From Nocardioides daejeonensis (GTDB taxonomy: Bacteria; Actinomycetota; Actinomycetes; Propionibacteriales; Nocardioidaceae): DNA of 64,000 nucleotides. Position 1 is the first letter of the stretch. Each line of letters opens with the position of its first letter. Positions 18,760 to 27,601 of the stretch are shown in pieces. The position numbers and the translations under genes were made by a program. The notes under the pieces are model-generated. The model had not been told where the DNA came from. It was given only the letters and a program-made list of their open reading frames with translations, and ran no database searches. Where the stretch lies: contig NZ_QHKZ01000008.1 in assembly GCF_003194585.1 (NCBI RefSeq), forward strand, positions 62,001 to 126,000, given 5' to 3'.

Positions 18760-21069
18760 TCACGCCCGCGGAGCCTCGTGTACGACGCCTCGAGCGAGAA
18801 GTGTCTCGACCTGCGCCGCGCCGTACCCCAGGAGTTCGGTCAGAACCACGCGGGTGTGCTCTCCGGGCATCGGTGCCGGTGCGGTCGCTACCGGTGGAAG
18901 CGTCTCGAAGGGAGAGCTGCTCTCCTCGGTGGGAAGATCGCCCTCGAACGCCGGATGCCGGAGTACCGCATAGCTGCCGCGGTGCTGCAGCTGCGGGTCG
19001 TGCGCGATCTCGTTCAGGCGCCGCATGGCTGCGGCCGGGATGCCGGCCCCCTGCAGATGCTGCATCGCCTCGTCGGGGGTGCGCCGGGCGGCCCATCGCG
19101 CGACGGCTGCATGCAGCTGCTCGTCGGGTGAGGCGCCGACTGCGACCCGGAGCACCTGCTCCTCGGCCGGGGTGCGCGCCTCGATGACGCACCATTCGTC
19201 ATCGCCGGCGCAGGCGAACAGGTCACCGAACCCATGGCGATCCCGGTTGCCGCGGGCGCGCACGGTGCCTGGCGCCAACGATTCCGCCGCTGCTAGAGGA
19301 GCCAGCTGGTGGAGCACGACGTCGGACTGGGCCAGCTCGATGCGGGTGCCACGGCCGGTGCGGCGGCGCTCGACGAGCGCAGCGGCCACGGTCAGGGCGC
19401 CGATCCGCGCCGCGACGTGGTCCGGATACACGGTGACGCCGTCCCAGCACTCGGTCTCGTCGGCGTCGTACTTCCAGAGGCTGGAGATACCGCAGGCTGC
19501 GCGGACGAGCGGCCCGTAGCCGAGCCGTTTCGCCCAGCCTCCTCGCGAGCTGAAGGCTGCGCTCTCCACGACGACGATCCGCGGATTGATGGCCGCTAGC
19601 CGCTCATGGTCGATCCCGAGCGAGGCCAGGGTGCCGGGCTTGAAGTTGCTCAGGACGACGTCGCTGCGAGCCACGAGGTCGCGGAAGATCGCCAGGCCCT
19701 CCGGTGAGCGCAGGTCGAGACCCAGGCTGCGTTTGTTGCGCTGGCCCCAGGCGAAGGAGGCGTTCATCGCCTCGCCGCGACGAGTCTGGCGGAGGCCGTC
19801 GGGGAAGGCGAGACTCTCGACCTTGATGACGTCGGCGCCGAGATCGGCGAAGGCGCGGCCGATCTCGGCGCCGAAGACGATCACGCCGAGATCGAGCACG
19901 CGAAGGCCGCTGAAGGGGAGGCAGTCGGGCGCGGACGGGTCGCCGTCGTGTGTCTCCGGCTCCGGGCGAGGGAGCCATGCGTGGTCGGTTGCCGGGTCGG
20001 CGGGGTAGGGCGCACGGATGCCCAGTCGTTCGCCGCCGACATCGGCGAAGCCGGTCGGCAGATGCGCGCGCAGACCGGGTGCGAGCTCGATCTCGTCCAC
20101 GCTTCCGCCGTCGACGAAGTGCGGACTCCGGACCGCCTCTCCCAGGGTGAGCACCTGGGCGAGCGGGATGCCGCGGCGGGCAGCCTCCTCGACGAGCTCC
20201 GCCGCTGTGTGCCGGGAGAAGAGGTCGTTGATCAGGGAGTTGAGCCGGTCTCCGGCCTCGACCCGGGCCGAGATCGAGGCGTACTTCGGGTCGGCGAACT
20301 CCGCGGGGCTGCCCAGCCACCCGAACATCCCCTGCCACTGCCGGGGCGCGAGCAGGCACAGGCGCACGAATCCGTCGGCACACGGATAGACCGGGTAGGA
20401 GTCCGCAGGCGGCCGGTCCCGACGGATCTTGCCGGAGCGTCCAGCCGCCGCCGAGCCCTGGACGCCGTATGCCGGGTCGAGCCCCGTCGCTACCGCCTCG
20501 GCGTGGGAGAGATCGACGAGCTGGCCCCGGCCGGTGCGCAGGCGGTGGTGATAGGCGACCAGCGCCGTCCATGCCAGCTGGGCCGCGGCTGTCGCGTGGG
20601 CGAGTCCGGCTGGTGGCAGCAACGGAACCGCTCCGGGGCGACCCGAGCGGGAGAGTGAGCCGCTGAGCGCGAGCAGGGTGCTCTCGGTCGCCTGCCAGGT
20701 GTTGCGCGGCCCAGTGCTGCCGAAGGGGGAGGAGACGACCACGACCAGCCATGGGTGCCGAGCGCGTAGGCGGCCGGCGTCGACGGTCCAGGGGTTGTCG
20801 CGGTCGAGTACGACGACATCTGCCTCCGCTGCCAGCTCCAGGAGGTGAGCTGCGTCGGTCGCCACCACGTGCGCCTTGTTTGCGTTGCGGACGAGGAAGG
20901 GGAGTGACTGGTCCCCGTGGCGGGGCTCCTCGGTGCGGGTGGGACTCCCGCCCGGCGGCTCGACGCGCACCGTCTCGGCGCCGAGGTCGGCGAGCAGGCG
21001 TGTGGCTGCCTCGCCGACGGCATCTGAGGCGTCCAGGACGCGTACTCCGGACAACGGCCGTGCTGGCAT
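18760..21069 (-). CDS. double-domain family III (CaiB/BaiF) CoA-transferase
   Basis: 769 residues, about twice the usual 400, with two CaiB/BaiF domains in tandem. Domain 1 (about 1-350) opens LSGVRVLDASDAVGEAATRLLADLGAETVRVE, cited here only for its LADLGAETVRVE core. Domain 2 (about 385-769) opens with FSGLRVLDLGVIVFGAE and continues FADLGADVIKVE. Family III enzymes form covalent Asp-CoA intermediates: domain 2 has an Asp at the expected place (ELAQSDVVLH) while domain 1 shows Glu (SHAEAVAT). It probably activates an acid of the catabolic pathway. GAGGAGG precedes the ATG; divergent from the crotonase gene. Confidence 0.88.
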   Translation of the reverse strand: MPARPLSGVRVLDASDAVGEAATRLLADLGAETVRVEPPGGSPTRTEEPRHGDQSLPFLVRNANKAHVVATDAAHLLELAAEADVVVLDRDNPWTVDAGRLRARHPWLVVVVSSPFGSTGPRNTWQATESTLLALSGSLSRSGRPGAVPLLPPAGLAHATAAAQLAWTALVAYHHRLRTGRGQLVDLSHAEAVATGLDPAYGVQGSAAAGRSGKIRRDRPPADSYPVYPCADGFVRLCLLAPRQWQGMFGWLGSPAEFADPKYASISARVEAGDRLNSLINDLFSRHTAAELVEEAARRGIPLAQVLTLGEAVRSPHFVDGGSVDEIELAPGLRAHLPTGFADVGGERLGIRAPYPADPATDHAWLPRPEPETHDGDPSAPDCLPFSGLRVLDLGVIVFGAEIGRAFADLGADVIKVESLAFPDGLRQTRRGEAMNASFAWGQRNKRSLGLDLRSPEGLAIFRDLVARSDVVLSNFKPGTLASLGIDHERLAAINPRIVVVESAAFSSRGGWAKRLGYGPLVRAACGISSLWKYDADETECWDGVTVYPDHVAARIGALTVAAALVERRRTGRGTRIELAQSDVVLHQLAPLAAAESLAPGTVRARGNRDRHGFGDLFACAGDDEWCVIEARTPAEEQVLRVAVGASPDEQLHAAVARWAARRTPDEAMQHLQGAGIPAAAMRRLNEIAHDPQLQHRGSYAVLRHPAFEGDLPTEESSSPFETLPPVATAPAPMPGEHTRVVLTELLGYGAAQVETLLARGVVHEAPRA

Positions 21070-21093
21070 CGATCTCCTCCTCGGTCTCTTCGC

Positions 21094-21118
21094 TATAATC
21101 TAATGATAGTCGGTTTAG
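21094..21118. promoter_or_regulatory. AT-rich divergent promoter with operator half-sites
   Basis: TATAAT (21094-21099), CTAA (21100-21103) and TTAG (21115-21118) occur in the gap between the divergent CoA-transferase and crotonase genes. The half-sites match those of the palindromes at the other island promoters, but the spacing is 11 rather than 5 bases, so this is a variant or degenerate site. Confidence 0.4.
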
Positions 21119-21135
21119 GGCAAGCGAGGACAGTG

Positions 21136-22035
21136 ATGGAACAGCGGACCGAGTACGCCGCATGCGTGATGACGAGCCTCGACGGCACTGTCGGCGTGGT
21201 CGAGCTGGCTCGCCCTGACCGTGGCAATGCGGTGAACGTGCGGCTCTGTGCGGAGCTGCACGATGCACTCGACCGGATGGACGCCGACGACGAGGTTGCC
21301 GTCGTGCTGCTCGCAGGCCAGGGCCGCAACTTCTGCGTCGGGGCGGATCTGCAGGAGGGCTTCCAGGGGGCGGGCAAGCCGCGGTCGGCCGCCTTCGAGG
21401 CCTTCGTGGCCCGATTCGGCACGGCTGGCGGCGTGCCGCGCGACCCGGGTGGCGTGGTCGCCCTGCGCCTTGCCGCGATGCGCAAGCCGGTCGTCGTCGC
21501 CGTTCACGGGGCGGCTGTCGGGGTCGGTGCGAGCTGGCTGCTTCCGTGCGACGTCAGGATCATTGCCGAGTCGGCGCGAGTCGGATTCGTCTTCGCCAAG
21601 CGGGGCATCGCCGCCGAGTCGACGGCCAGCTGGCTGCTGCCGCGCGTCGTGGGCATCACGCGTGCGGCCGAGTGGGTCCTCACGGGCCGACTGGTCCCTG
21701 CGCAGACGCTGCTCGCTGCGGGACTCGCCACCGAGGTCGTGGCGGACGCCGAGGTGCGCGAGGCCGCGCTGCGGGTCGCTCGAGAGATCGCGGCGAGCAC
21801 GTCGCGGGTCGCTGCCGGGGTCGCCCGGCAGCTGCTCTGGGGAATGCTCTCCTCGGCGTCTCCGGTCGAGGCGCACGAGGTGGAGTCTCGGGTGGTCTGG
21901 CACGCCGCCGGTGGCGCAGACGTGGCCGAAGGCGTCGCTTCCTTCCTGGAGAAGCGACTGCCCGAGTTTCCGCTCCGCGTGCCCCGTGACTATCCGGCGT
22001 ACGTTCCGGCCTGGCCAGCGGTGGACAACAGGTGA
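21136..22035 (+). CDS. enoyl-CoA hydratase/isomerase family protein
   Basis: 299 residues from ATG 21136, preceded by GCGAGGA. Crotonase fold: oxyanion-hole segments FCVGADL and HGAAVGVGASWLLPCD, and RGIAAESTASWLLPR retaining a Glu at the second catalytic position. The first catalytic glutamate (LPE in classical hydratases) is replaced by FVFAKRG. Paralogues of this type occur in acyl-CoA degradation clusters and may act as isomerases or on branched substrates. It ends seven bases from the convergent SDR stop. Confidence 0.88.
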   Translation: MEQRTEYAACVMTSLDGTVGVVELARPDRGNAVNVRLCAELHDALDRMDADDEVAVVLLAGQGRNFCVGADLQEGFQGAGKPRSAAFEAFVARFGTAGGVPRDPGGVVALRLAAMRKPVVVAVHGAAVGVGASWLLPCDVRIIAESARVGFVFAKRGIAAESTASWLLPRVVGITRAAEWVLTGRLVPAQTLLAAGLATEVVADAEVREAALRVAREIAASTSRVAAGVARQLLWGMLSSASPVEAHEVESRVVWHAAGGADVAEGVASFLEKRLPEFPLRVPRDYPAYVPAWPAVDNR

Positions 22036-22042
22036 TGCGCTG

Positions 22043-22801
22043 TCAGTAGGAGGCCAGGCCGCCGTCGACGGTCAGGGTCGTTCCGGTGACGTAGCTGGAG
22101 GCGTCTGAAGCGAGGAAGAGCATGGCGGCGTCGAGCTCTCGCTGTTCGCCGAGGCGGCGGAGCATGCTGTGGTCGGCCACCATGGCAGTGATCGCCTCGC
22201 TGCCCTGGGCAGTCATCTCGGAGGCGAAGTAGCCCGGACACAGGGCGTTCACCCGGATGCCTCGACGTGCCCACTCGCCCGCGAGGTCGCGGGAGAGGCC
22301 GATCAAGCCAGCCTTGCTGGCGGCATAGGCCGCTTGCGGAAAGCGTGGTGCGATCTGGCCGAGCACGGAGGCCACATTGACGATCGAGCCACCGTGCTCC
22401 ATGCGCCGGGCGCATGCCTGGGCCATCCAGAAGGCGCCGTTGAGGTTGACGTCGACCAGGCCCCGGAAGCCTTCAGGTGTCTCCTTCAGCGCGGAGACGG
22501 CGGAACCCAGGCCCGCGTTGTTGATGAGCGCATCGAGGCGGCCGAACGCCTCCCGCGATCGCTCGGCGACCCGTTCGCATGCCTCGGGGTCGGCGACATC
22601 GGCTACCACGGTCACGACGCGTGCCCCTTGTGTACGCAGCTCGTCGGCGACTGCTTGCAGGCGGTCCTGGCGACGTGCGGCCAGGACCAGGTCGGCGCCG
22701 GCGCTTGCCAGGCTGCGGGCGAAACCGGCGCCGAGGCCACTGCTGGCGCCGGTGACGACGACGGCGCGTTCGTCCATGCGGAATGTGTCGAGTGTGTTCA
22801 T
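22043..22801 (-). CDS. short-chain dehydrogenase/reductase (SDR)
   Basis: 252 residues, classical SDR length. The NAD(P) motif TGASSGLG is near 17-24, INNAG at about 90 and the catalytic YAASK with an upstream Ser in NVASVLGQ. The C-terminus SYVTGTTLTVDGG is typical of FabG-like enzymes. Expected to oxidise a hydroxyl or reduce a ketone or 3-oxoacyl intermediate. Its promoter region, shared with the divergent reductase gene, contains the best palindromic operator of the island. Confidence 0.92.
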   Translation of the reverse strand: MNTLDTFRMDERAVVVTGASSGLGAGFARSLASAGADLVLAARRQDRLQAVADELRTQGARVVTVVADVADPEACERVAERSREAFGRLDALINNAGLGSAVSALKETPEGFRGLVDVNLNGAFWMAQACARRMEHGGSIVNVASVLGQIAPRFPQAAYAASKAGLIGLSRDLAGEWARRGIRVNALCPGYFASEMTAQGSEAITAMVADHSMLRRLGEQRELDAAMLFLASDASSYVTGTTLTVDGGLASY

Positions 22802-22837
22802 CGGTCTCTCCTGCTGCGGGTGTTGTCAAACCAAGGC

Positions 22838-22860
22838 TTTATCTAACAATATTAGATAAA
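22838..22860. promoter_or_regulatory. palindromic operator, divergent SDR/reductase promoters
   Basis: TTTATCTAA-CAATA-TTAGATAAA: nine-base perfect arms around a five-base centre, in the 81-base divergent gap. It is the most symmetrical member of the CTAA-N5-TTAG family in this window. Confidence 0.8.
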
Positions 22861-22882
22861 TTCTCGATCGACAGGAGCCGCC

Positions 22883-23815
22883 ATGGAGTTGCGACGACGA
22901 GTGCGCGTGGTCGACCGGGTGCCGGTGGCCGAGGGGGTCGTGCAGCTCGACCTGGCCTCGAGGGACGGTGAGCAGCTGCCGGCTTGGCGCCCCGGGGCGC
23001 ACATCGATCTCTGTGGCCCCGACGGCCTCGTCCGCCAGTACTCGCTGTGCGGCGACGTGGATGCGCGGAGCTGGCGGGTTGCGGTACTGCGGGTGTCTGA
23101 CGGCCGTGGTGGATCTCGATGGGTGCATGACGAGCTGGGAGTGGGCAGTGAGCTCGAGGTCTCCGGCCCGCGCAACCATTTCGAGCTGGACCTCGGTGTC
23201 GATCACCTCTTCCTGGCGGGTGGGATCGGCATCACGCCGCTCCTGCCGATGGCCCGCGAGGCCGCTCGTGCCGGGGTGGAGTGGCGCCTCGTGTACGGCG
23301 GCCGCTCGCGGGCCTCGATGGCCTTCCTTGCCGAGGTCGCAGCGCTCGGGGAGGGGCGGGTCGACGTGGTGCCGCAGGACGAGTGTGGACTGATCGATCT
23401 GGCCGCCGTCTTCGGAGCACCCCGCCCCGGCCGTGTCGTGCACTGCTGTGGCCCCGAGCCGTTGCTTGCTGCGGTTGAGGCGTTCCTGCGCGATCGGCCG
23501 GAGGAGCTGCATCTCGAGCGCTTCTCTGCTGGGGCATCGACCGAGGGGGAGGCGTTCGAGGTGGAGATCGCCTCCTCGGGTCGGCGGATCCGTGTGCCCG
23601 AGGGCTGCAGCATCATCGAGGCGCTGACGGGTGCCGGTGTGGCGGTCGACTTCTCCTGTGCCGAGGGCACCTGCGGAACGTGTGAGACCGGCGTCCTCGG
23701 CGGCGTGCCCGATCACCGTGACGTGGTGCTGACCGAGGAGGAGAAGGCGTCGGGCGACGTGATGATGATCTGCGTCGGCCGGTGCCTGGAGGGACCGTTG
23801 GTTCTCGATCTCTGA
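22883..23815 (+). CDS. PDR/VanB-type oxygenase reductase (FMN/FAD, NAD, 2Fe-2S)
   Basis: 310 residues. Flavin domain with RQYSLCG (flavin-binding RxYSL), NAD domain with LFLAGGIGITPLLPM and HCCGPEPLL, and a C-terminal plant-type 2Fe-2S domain with C-x4-C-x2-C (CAEGTCGTC) and a final Cys in MICVGRC. Such reductases pass electrons from NADH to Rieske oxygenases. The only Rieske oxygenase in the window, 28215-29411, is the likely partner. GGAG lies upstream of the ATG. Confidence 0.92.
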   Translation: MELRRRVRVVDRVPVAEGVVQLDLASRDGEQLPAWRPGAHIDLCGPDGLVRQYSLCGDVDARSWRVAVLRVSDGRGGSRWVHDELGVGSELEVSGPRNHFELDLGVDHLFLAGGIGITPLLPMAREAARAGVEWRLVYGGRSRASMAFLAEVAALGEGRVDVVPQDECGLIDLAAVFGAPRPGRVVHCCGPEPLLAAVEAFLRDRPEELHLERFSAGASTEGEAFEVEIASSGRRIRVPEGCSIIEALTGAGVAVDFSCAEGTCGTCETGVLGGVPDHRDVVLTEEEKASGDVMMICVGRCLEGPLVLDL

Positions 23816-23854
23816 CGACTTCCGGGGTGGGGCGCGTGTCGCTTGCGAAGGGTC

Positions 23855-23872
23855 AACTAATGAATTTAGGTT
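23855..23872. promoter_or_regulatory. operator upstream of the acyl-CoA ligase promoter
   Basis: AACTAA-TGAAT-TTAGGT, an imperfect palindrome with core CTAA-N5-TTAG at 23857-23869. It lies just upstream of the -35 element. Confidence 0.75.
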
Positions 23873-23877
23873 TCCTC

Positions 23878-23907
23878 TTGACAGTGATGCGAGTCACGCA
23901 CTACAAC
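23878..23907 (+). promoter_or_regulatory. sigma-70-type promoter of the acyl-CoA ligase operon
   Basis: Consensus TTGACA (23878-23883), an 18-base spacer and TACAAC (23902-23907). It is flanked by an operator on each side, leaving a leader of about 90 bases before the ATG at 24001. Confidence 0.6.
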
Positions 23908-23910
23908 TTC

Positions 23911-23927
23911 ACCTAAGGACTTTAGGT
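23911..23927. promoter_or_regulatory. operator downstream of the acyl-CoA ligase promoter
   Basis: ACCTAA-GGACT-TTAGGT, a perfect six-base palindrome around five bases, lying at the expected transcription start. Together with the site at 23855 it brackets the promoter. Confidence 0.8.
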
Positions 23928-24000
23928 TTCCCAGTGCGCCGCTCGGGCGTCGCCGAGGAACTCCACGGCCTCCGGCCGGCTGAGCACAAGGAGCAGACTC

Positions 24001-25518
24001 ATGACCGCAACGATCGGCGCCGCGCTCTCGTGGTGGGCGCGGACCCAGCCCGAGGCCCCGGCCTACGTCTTCGCTGACGAGACCCTCGACTACCGGACGG
24101 TGGAGCACTGGTCCAGTCGCGTCGCGCGACTCTTGGGGGAGCACGGTGTCGCCCCGGGTGACAGGGTCGGCCTGATGGCCGGGAACTCGGTGCCGTGGCC
24201 GATCGCCGCGCTCGGCGTGATGAAGGCCGGTGGCGTGCTGGTGCCGCTCAACCCGCGCTTCAAGCCGGCGGAGCTGCGCAAGGTGCTCGACGACGCCGGC
24301 GCCGCGGTCGTCATCGCCGACGACGCCTTCGTGCCGACGGTGACGGCGGCGGGCGAGCTGGGCGCGGCCACGACGGCCGTCTCCTTCGCCGACCTCCGCG
24401 GTGCTCGGGCCGGCGCGCCGGACACGTTCCGGATCGATCGTGGCGAGGAGGACCCGATCGCGGTCATCTTCACGAGTGGTTCGACCGGCATGGCCAAGGG
24501 CGTGGTGCTCACCAACCGCACGCTGATGAGCATCGTCTTCGAGGCGTCGTTGACCGAGGAGGGCTTCCACCGGGGATCGACCTCCATCCTGGTACTGCCA
24601 CTGGCCTTCACTCCCGGCCTGGTCTGGGGTGTCCTGATGACCACCGTTCTCGGTGGGAAGATCGTGATCGAGGCGGATCTCAACCCTGGCCGAGCGGTGA
24701 AGCTGATCGAGGAGCACCAGGTCGAGGCGATCTTCGGGGTGCCGCTGATCTACCAGGCGTTGGCTGCGGCGCCCGAGTTCGCCGAGGCCGACCTTTCCTC
24801 GCTCAAGACCGCGGCGGTCGGTGGCGCGGCGGTGCCGGCCACGCTGCTCGAGGCATGGGCGGCCAAAGACGTCGCCCTGCGGCAGATCTACGGGATGACG
24901 GAGGCCGGCGGCATCGCCACCTCGACGTGGGTCTCGGAGTACCGGGAGCACCCGGGCACCTGTGGCTCCGGCCTGATCTTCACCCGGGTCAAGACGGTGC
25001 GGGAGGACGGCAGCGACTGTGAGCCGGGCGAGCTCGGCGAGCTGGTCATCCAAGGCCCCGGTGTCACGCCTGGCTACTGGGAGGCGCCGCAGATCAATGC
25101 CGAGGTCTTCCGCGATGGTTGGCTGCACAGCGGCGACCTCGGCACCCTTGACGAGCAGGGTCGGGTCAAGTTCGTGGACCGGCTCAAGGACCTGATCATC
25201 ACCGGCGGCATCAACGTCTCGCCGGTCGAGCTCGAGCTCGTGGTCGCGGGCATCCCGGGCGTTGCCGAGTGCTCGGTCATCGCGGCTCCGGATCCGAAGT
25301 TCGGGGAGACGCCGGCCGCGATCATCACCGTCAACGGCGAGCTCGCCGAGCAGACCGTGGTCGAGGAGTGCGCCAAGGTGCTGGCCGACTACAAGGTGCC
25401 CCGCTATGTCGTGCTCCGTCAGGACCCGTTGCCGCGTCTGCCCAACGGCAAGATCAGCAAGACGGAGATCCGCGCGGAGTACGCCGATATCGCCGACAAG
25501 TTCGCCAAGGTCCGCTGA
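24001..25518 (+). CDS. AMP-dependent acyl-CoA synthetase (ligase)
   Basis: 505 residues, standard length. ATP/AMP motif TSGSTGMAKG at about 158-167, adenylate motif YGMTEAGG, hinge DLIITGGINVSP and catalytic Lys in PNGKISK (about 484). It forms acyl-CoA from a carboxylic acid, probably the acid made by the alcohol and aldehyde dehydrogenases of the island. AAGGAG precedes the ATG. It heads an operon with a crotonase, reductase and small membrane protein, although a hairpin follows it. Confidence 0.93.
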   Translation: MTATIGAALSWWARTQPEAPAYVFADETLDYRTVEHWSSRVARLLGEHGVAPGDRVGLMAGNSVPWPIAALGVMKAGGVLVPLNPRFKPAELRKVLDDAGAAVVIADDAFVPTVTAAGELGAATTAVSFADLRGARAGAPDTFRIDRGEEDPIAVIFTSGSTGMAKGVVLTNRTLMSIVFEASLTEEGFHRGSTSILVLPLAFTPGLVWGVLMTTVLGGKIVIEADLNPGRAVKLIEEHQVEAIFGVPLIYQALAAAPEFAEADLSSLKTAAVGGAAVPATLLEAWAAKDVALRQIYGMTEAGGIATSTWVSEYREHPGTCGSGLIFTRVKTVREDGSDCEPGELGELVIQGPGVTPGYWEAPQINAEVFRDGWLHSGDLGTLDEQGRVKFVDRLKDLIITGGINVSPVELELVVAGIPGVAECSVIAAPDPKFGETPAAIITVNGELAEQTVVEECAKVLADYKVPRYVVLRQDPLPRLPNGKISKTEIRAEYADIADKFAKVR

Positions 25519-25530
25519 CCCCACCAGCTT

Positions 25531-25572
25531 GTGTGGCCTCCCGGGATTCCCTCACCCCGTCGGAGGCCACAC
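25531..25572. terminator. intercistronic hairpin
   Basis: GTGTGGCCTCC (25531-25541) pairs with GGAGGCCACAC (25562-25572) around a 20-base loop, between the ligase stop and the crotonase start. No U-tract follows; it may terminate part of the transcripts or stabilise the upstream message. Confidence 0.55.
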
Positions 25573-25595
25573 GGGAATACCGTCGAGGTGCACTG

Positions 25596-26396
25596 ATGTC
25601 TCAACCAACAATCGACCAGGACGTGGTGCGGCTCGAGATCGTCGACCACGTCGCGGTGGTGACCATCTGTCGCCCTGCCGCGATGAACGCGGTCGACGCC
25701 TCCGTCTCCGCGGCGATCGGTCAGGCACTCGAGCAGGCCGATGCGGACCCCGGCGTGCGAGCCCTGGTGCTGACCGGCAGCGGTGGCGCATTCTGCGCCG
25801 GTGCCGACCTCAAGGCCCTGGCTCGTGGGGAGGCGGTGCACGACCCGGACCATCCTGAATGGGGCTTCGCCGGTTGGACACAGCATCCCGTCCGGGTGCC
25901 CACGATCGCGGCCGTCAACGGCTTCGCTCTCGGCGGGGGCACGGAGCTGGTGTTGGCTGCGGACCTCGCGGTCGCCGATCCGGGTGCCACGTTCGGGCTG
26001 CCGGAGGTGACGCGCGGACTGCTCGCCGCTGCCGGGGGCATCATCCGCCTGCAGCGTCAGGTCCCGTTCAAGCGCGCTCTCGAGATGGCGTTGACCGGCG
26101 AGTCGATCGCAGCTGACGAGGCGCACGCGCTCGGGTTGGTCAACCGGGTCAGCGCGCCAGGCAAGGCGCTGGAGGAGGCAATGCAACTCGCCCACCGGAT
26201 CGCCGATAACGCCCCGGTCGCCGTCAGGGAGACCAAGCAGGTCATGCATGGGACTGCGGCCATGGGGTCGGACTGGGAACCGGAGGTATGGCAGGTGAGC
26301 AATCGCGCGATGGGCCGCATCTTCCGCTCTGATGACTTCCGTGAGGGCACGCGCGCGTTCGCTGAGAAGCGTCGTCCCGAGTGGAGCGGGCGGTGA
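25596..26396 (+). CDS. enoyl-CoA hydratase/isomerase family protein
   Basis: 266 residues from ATG 25596, with GAGGTG six bases upstream. Oxyanion-hole motifs FCAGADLKAL and NGFALGGGTEL; catalytic Glu retained in FGLPEVTRG. The second catalytic position (usually Glu in GxxPxxGG) is GLLAAAGG. This is the reverse of the crotonase at 21136, which keeps the second but not the first. It probably acts in the beta-oxidation-like part of the pathway. The stop overlaps the reductase GTG. Confidence 0.9.
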   Translation: MSQPTIDQDVVRLEIVDHVAVVTICRPAAMNAVDASVSAAIGQALEQADADPGVRALVLTGSGGAFCAGADLKALARGEAVHDPDHPEWGFAGWTQHPVRVPTIAAVNGFALGGGTELVLAADLAVADPGATFGLPEVTRGLLAAAGGIIRLQRQVPFKRALEMALTGESIAADEAHALGLVNRVSAPGKALEEAMQLAHRIADNAPVAVRETKQVMHGTAAMGSDWEPEVWQVSNRAMGRIFRSDDFREGTRAFAEKRRPEWSGR

Positions 26397-27601
26397 GCGG
26401 CGCGGGCCTCGTCAAGGGCCTCCAGCGGCTGGTGGTCGTCGGAGGCTCGCTCGGTGCTGCCCGCGTCGCCGAGGAGGCACGGCGGGTCGGCTTCGAGGGA
26501 TCGATCGTGATCATCGGCGAGGAGCCGGTGGCGCCCTACGACCGTCCCCCGCTGAGCAAAGGGTTCCTGACCGAGCCGCAGGCGCCGGACCTCGACCTGC
26601 TCGACATCCGGTCGCTCGGCGTCAGCATGATGGCCGGCACCCGTGCGGTCTCGCTCGACAGCCGCAATCGACGGGTCCGCACCAGCTCGGGCGAGGTGGA
26701 GTACGACGCGCTGGTGATCGCGACCGGTGCGGTGCCGCGCCCCTTCGAGCCCGGCCAGGGTCTGGCCGGCGTCACTCACCTGCGTACGGTCGAGGACGCG
26801 CGGCGGATCCGCGGCGCGCTGCGACCGGGTGCTCGGGTGGTGGTCGTGGGCGCCGGCTTCATCGGCGGGGAGGTCGCCTCCAGCGCCCGGGCCCGGGGTG
26901 CCGATGTGACGCTCGTCGAAGCGCAGGCGCTCCCGTTGGTGGGTGCGGTCGGGAGCCTGGTCGCGGAGCGCCTCTCCCTGCTGCATCGCCAGTACGGCGT
27001 CGATCTGCGCCTGCGCACGAAGGTCCGCGACATCATCGGCACGGAGCACGTCGAGAAGGTAGCGCTCAACGATGGGAGCGTCGTGCCGGCGGATCTCGTC
27101 GTGGTGGGCATCGGAGTCGAGCCCAACACGGGCTGGCTGCGCGGCTCCGGCGTGGCCGTCAGTGATGGCGTCGCCTGCTCGCCCTACCTGGAGAGTACGG
27201 TTCCGGGTGTGTACGCCGTCGGAGATGTCGCCCGCTGGGTCAATCCGTGGAGCGGGCACTCGACCCGCATGGAGCACTGGACCTCGGTGGGCGAGCAGGC
27301 CGCGAGTGTGGTGCGCAACGCGCTGACCGTCGACCGGCAGCCCTGCAGCATCACGCCGTACTTCTGGTCCGAGTGGTATGGGCACAAGCTTCAGCTCCTC
27401 GGTGAGTTCGCTCAGGAGACGGAGCTGCAGGGGGAGCCTGATCCGACGGCGCCGTTCCTGGCGCAGTACCGGTACGACGGCAACCTGGTCGGTGCCTTCG
27501 CGCTCGACCGGACCGGACCGCTGATGAAGATGCGCGCCGCGATCGCACGACGTGCTTCCTGGGAGTCGGTGCTCGAGGAGAAGGCACGGGTGGCTCGCTG
27601 A
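26393..27601 (+). CDS. FAD-dependent ferredoxin reductase
   Basis: 402 residues from GTG 26393 (GTGA overlap with the crotonase). FAD-binding VVVGGSLGAARVAEEAR, NAD-binding VVVGAGFIGGEVAS, GVEPNTGW and VYAVGDVARW. This is the rhodocoxin/putidaredoxin reductase type, with a C-terminal domain containing PYFWSEWYGHKLQ. It would take electrons from NADH to the 3Fe-4S ferredoxin at 31956 and so to the P450. An ATG at 26381 is also in frame but overlaps more. Confidence 0.9.
   Translation: MSGAGLVKGLQRLVVVGGSLGAARVAEEARRVGFEGSIVIIGEEPVAPYDRPPLSKGFLTEPQAPDLDLLDIRSLGVSMMAGTRAVSLDSRNRRVRTSSGEVEYDALVIATGAVPRPFEPGQGLAGVTHLRTVEDARRIRGALRPGARVVVVGAGFIGGEVASSARARGADVTLVEAQALPLVGAVGSLVAERLSLLHRQYGVDLRLRTKVRDIIGTEHVEKVALNDGSVVPADLVVVGIGVEPNTGWLRGSGVAVSDGVACSPYLESTVPGVYAVGDVARWVNPWSGHSTRMEHWTSVGEQAASVVRNALTVDRQPCSITPYFWSEWYGHKLQLLGEFAQETELQGEPDPTAPFLAQYRYDGNLVGAFALDRTGPLMKMRAAIARRASWESVLEEKARVAR

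Noticed and set aside
25601..25800. Alternative upstream or opposite-strand genes within the crotonase region
   Set aside because: The crotonase has clear motifs, a ribosome site and coupling to the reductase; competing frames have none.
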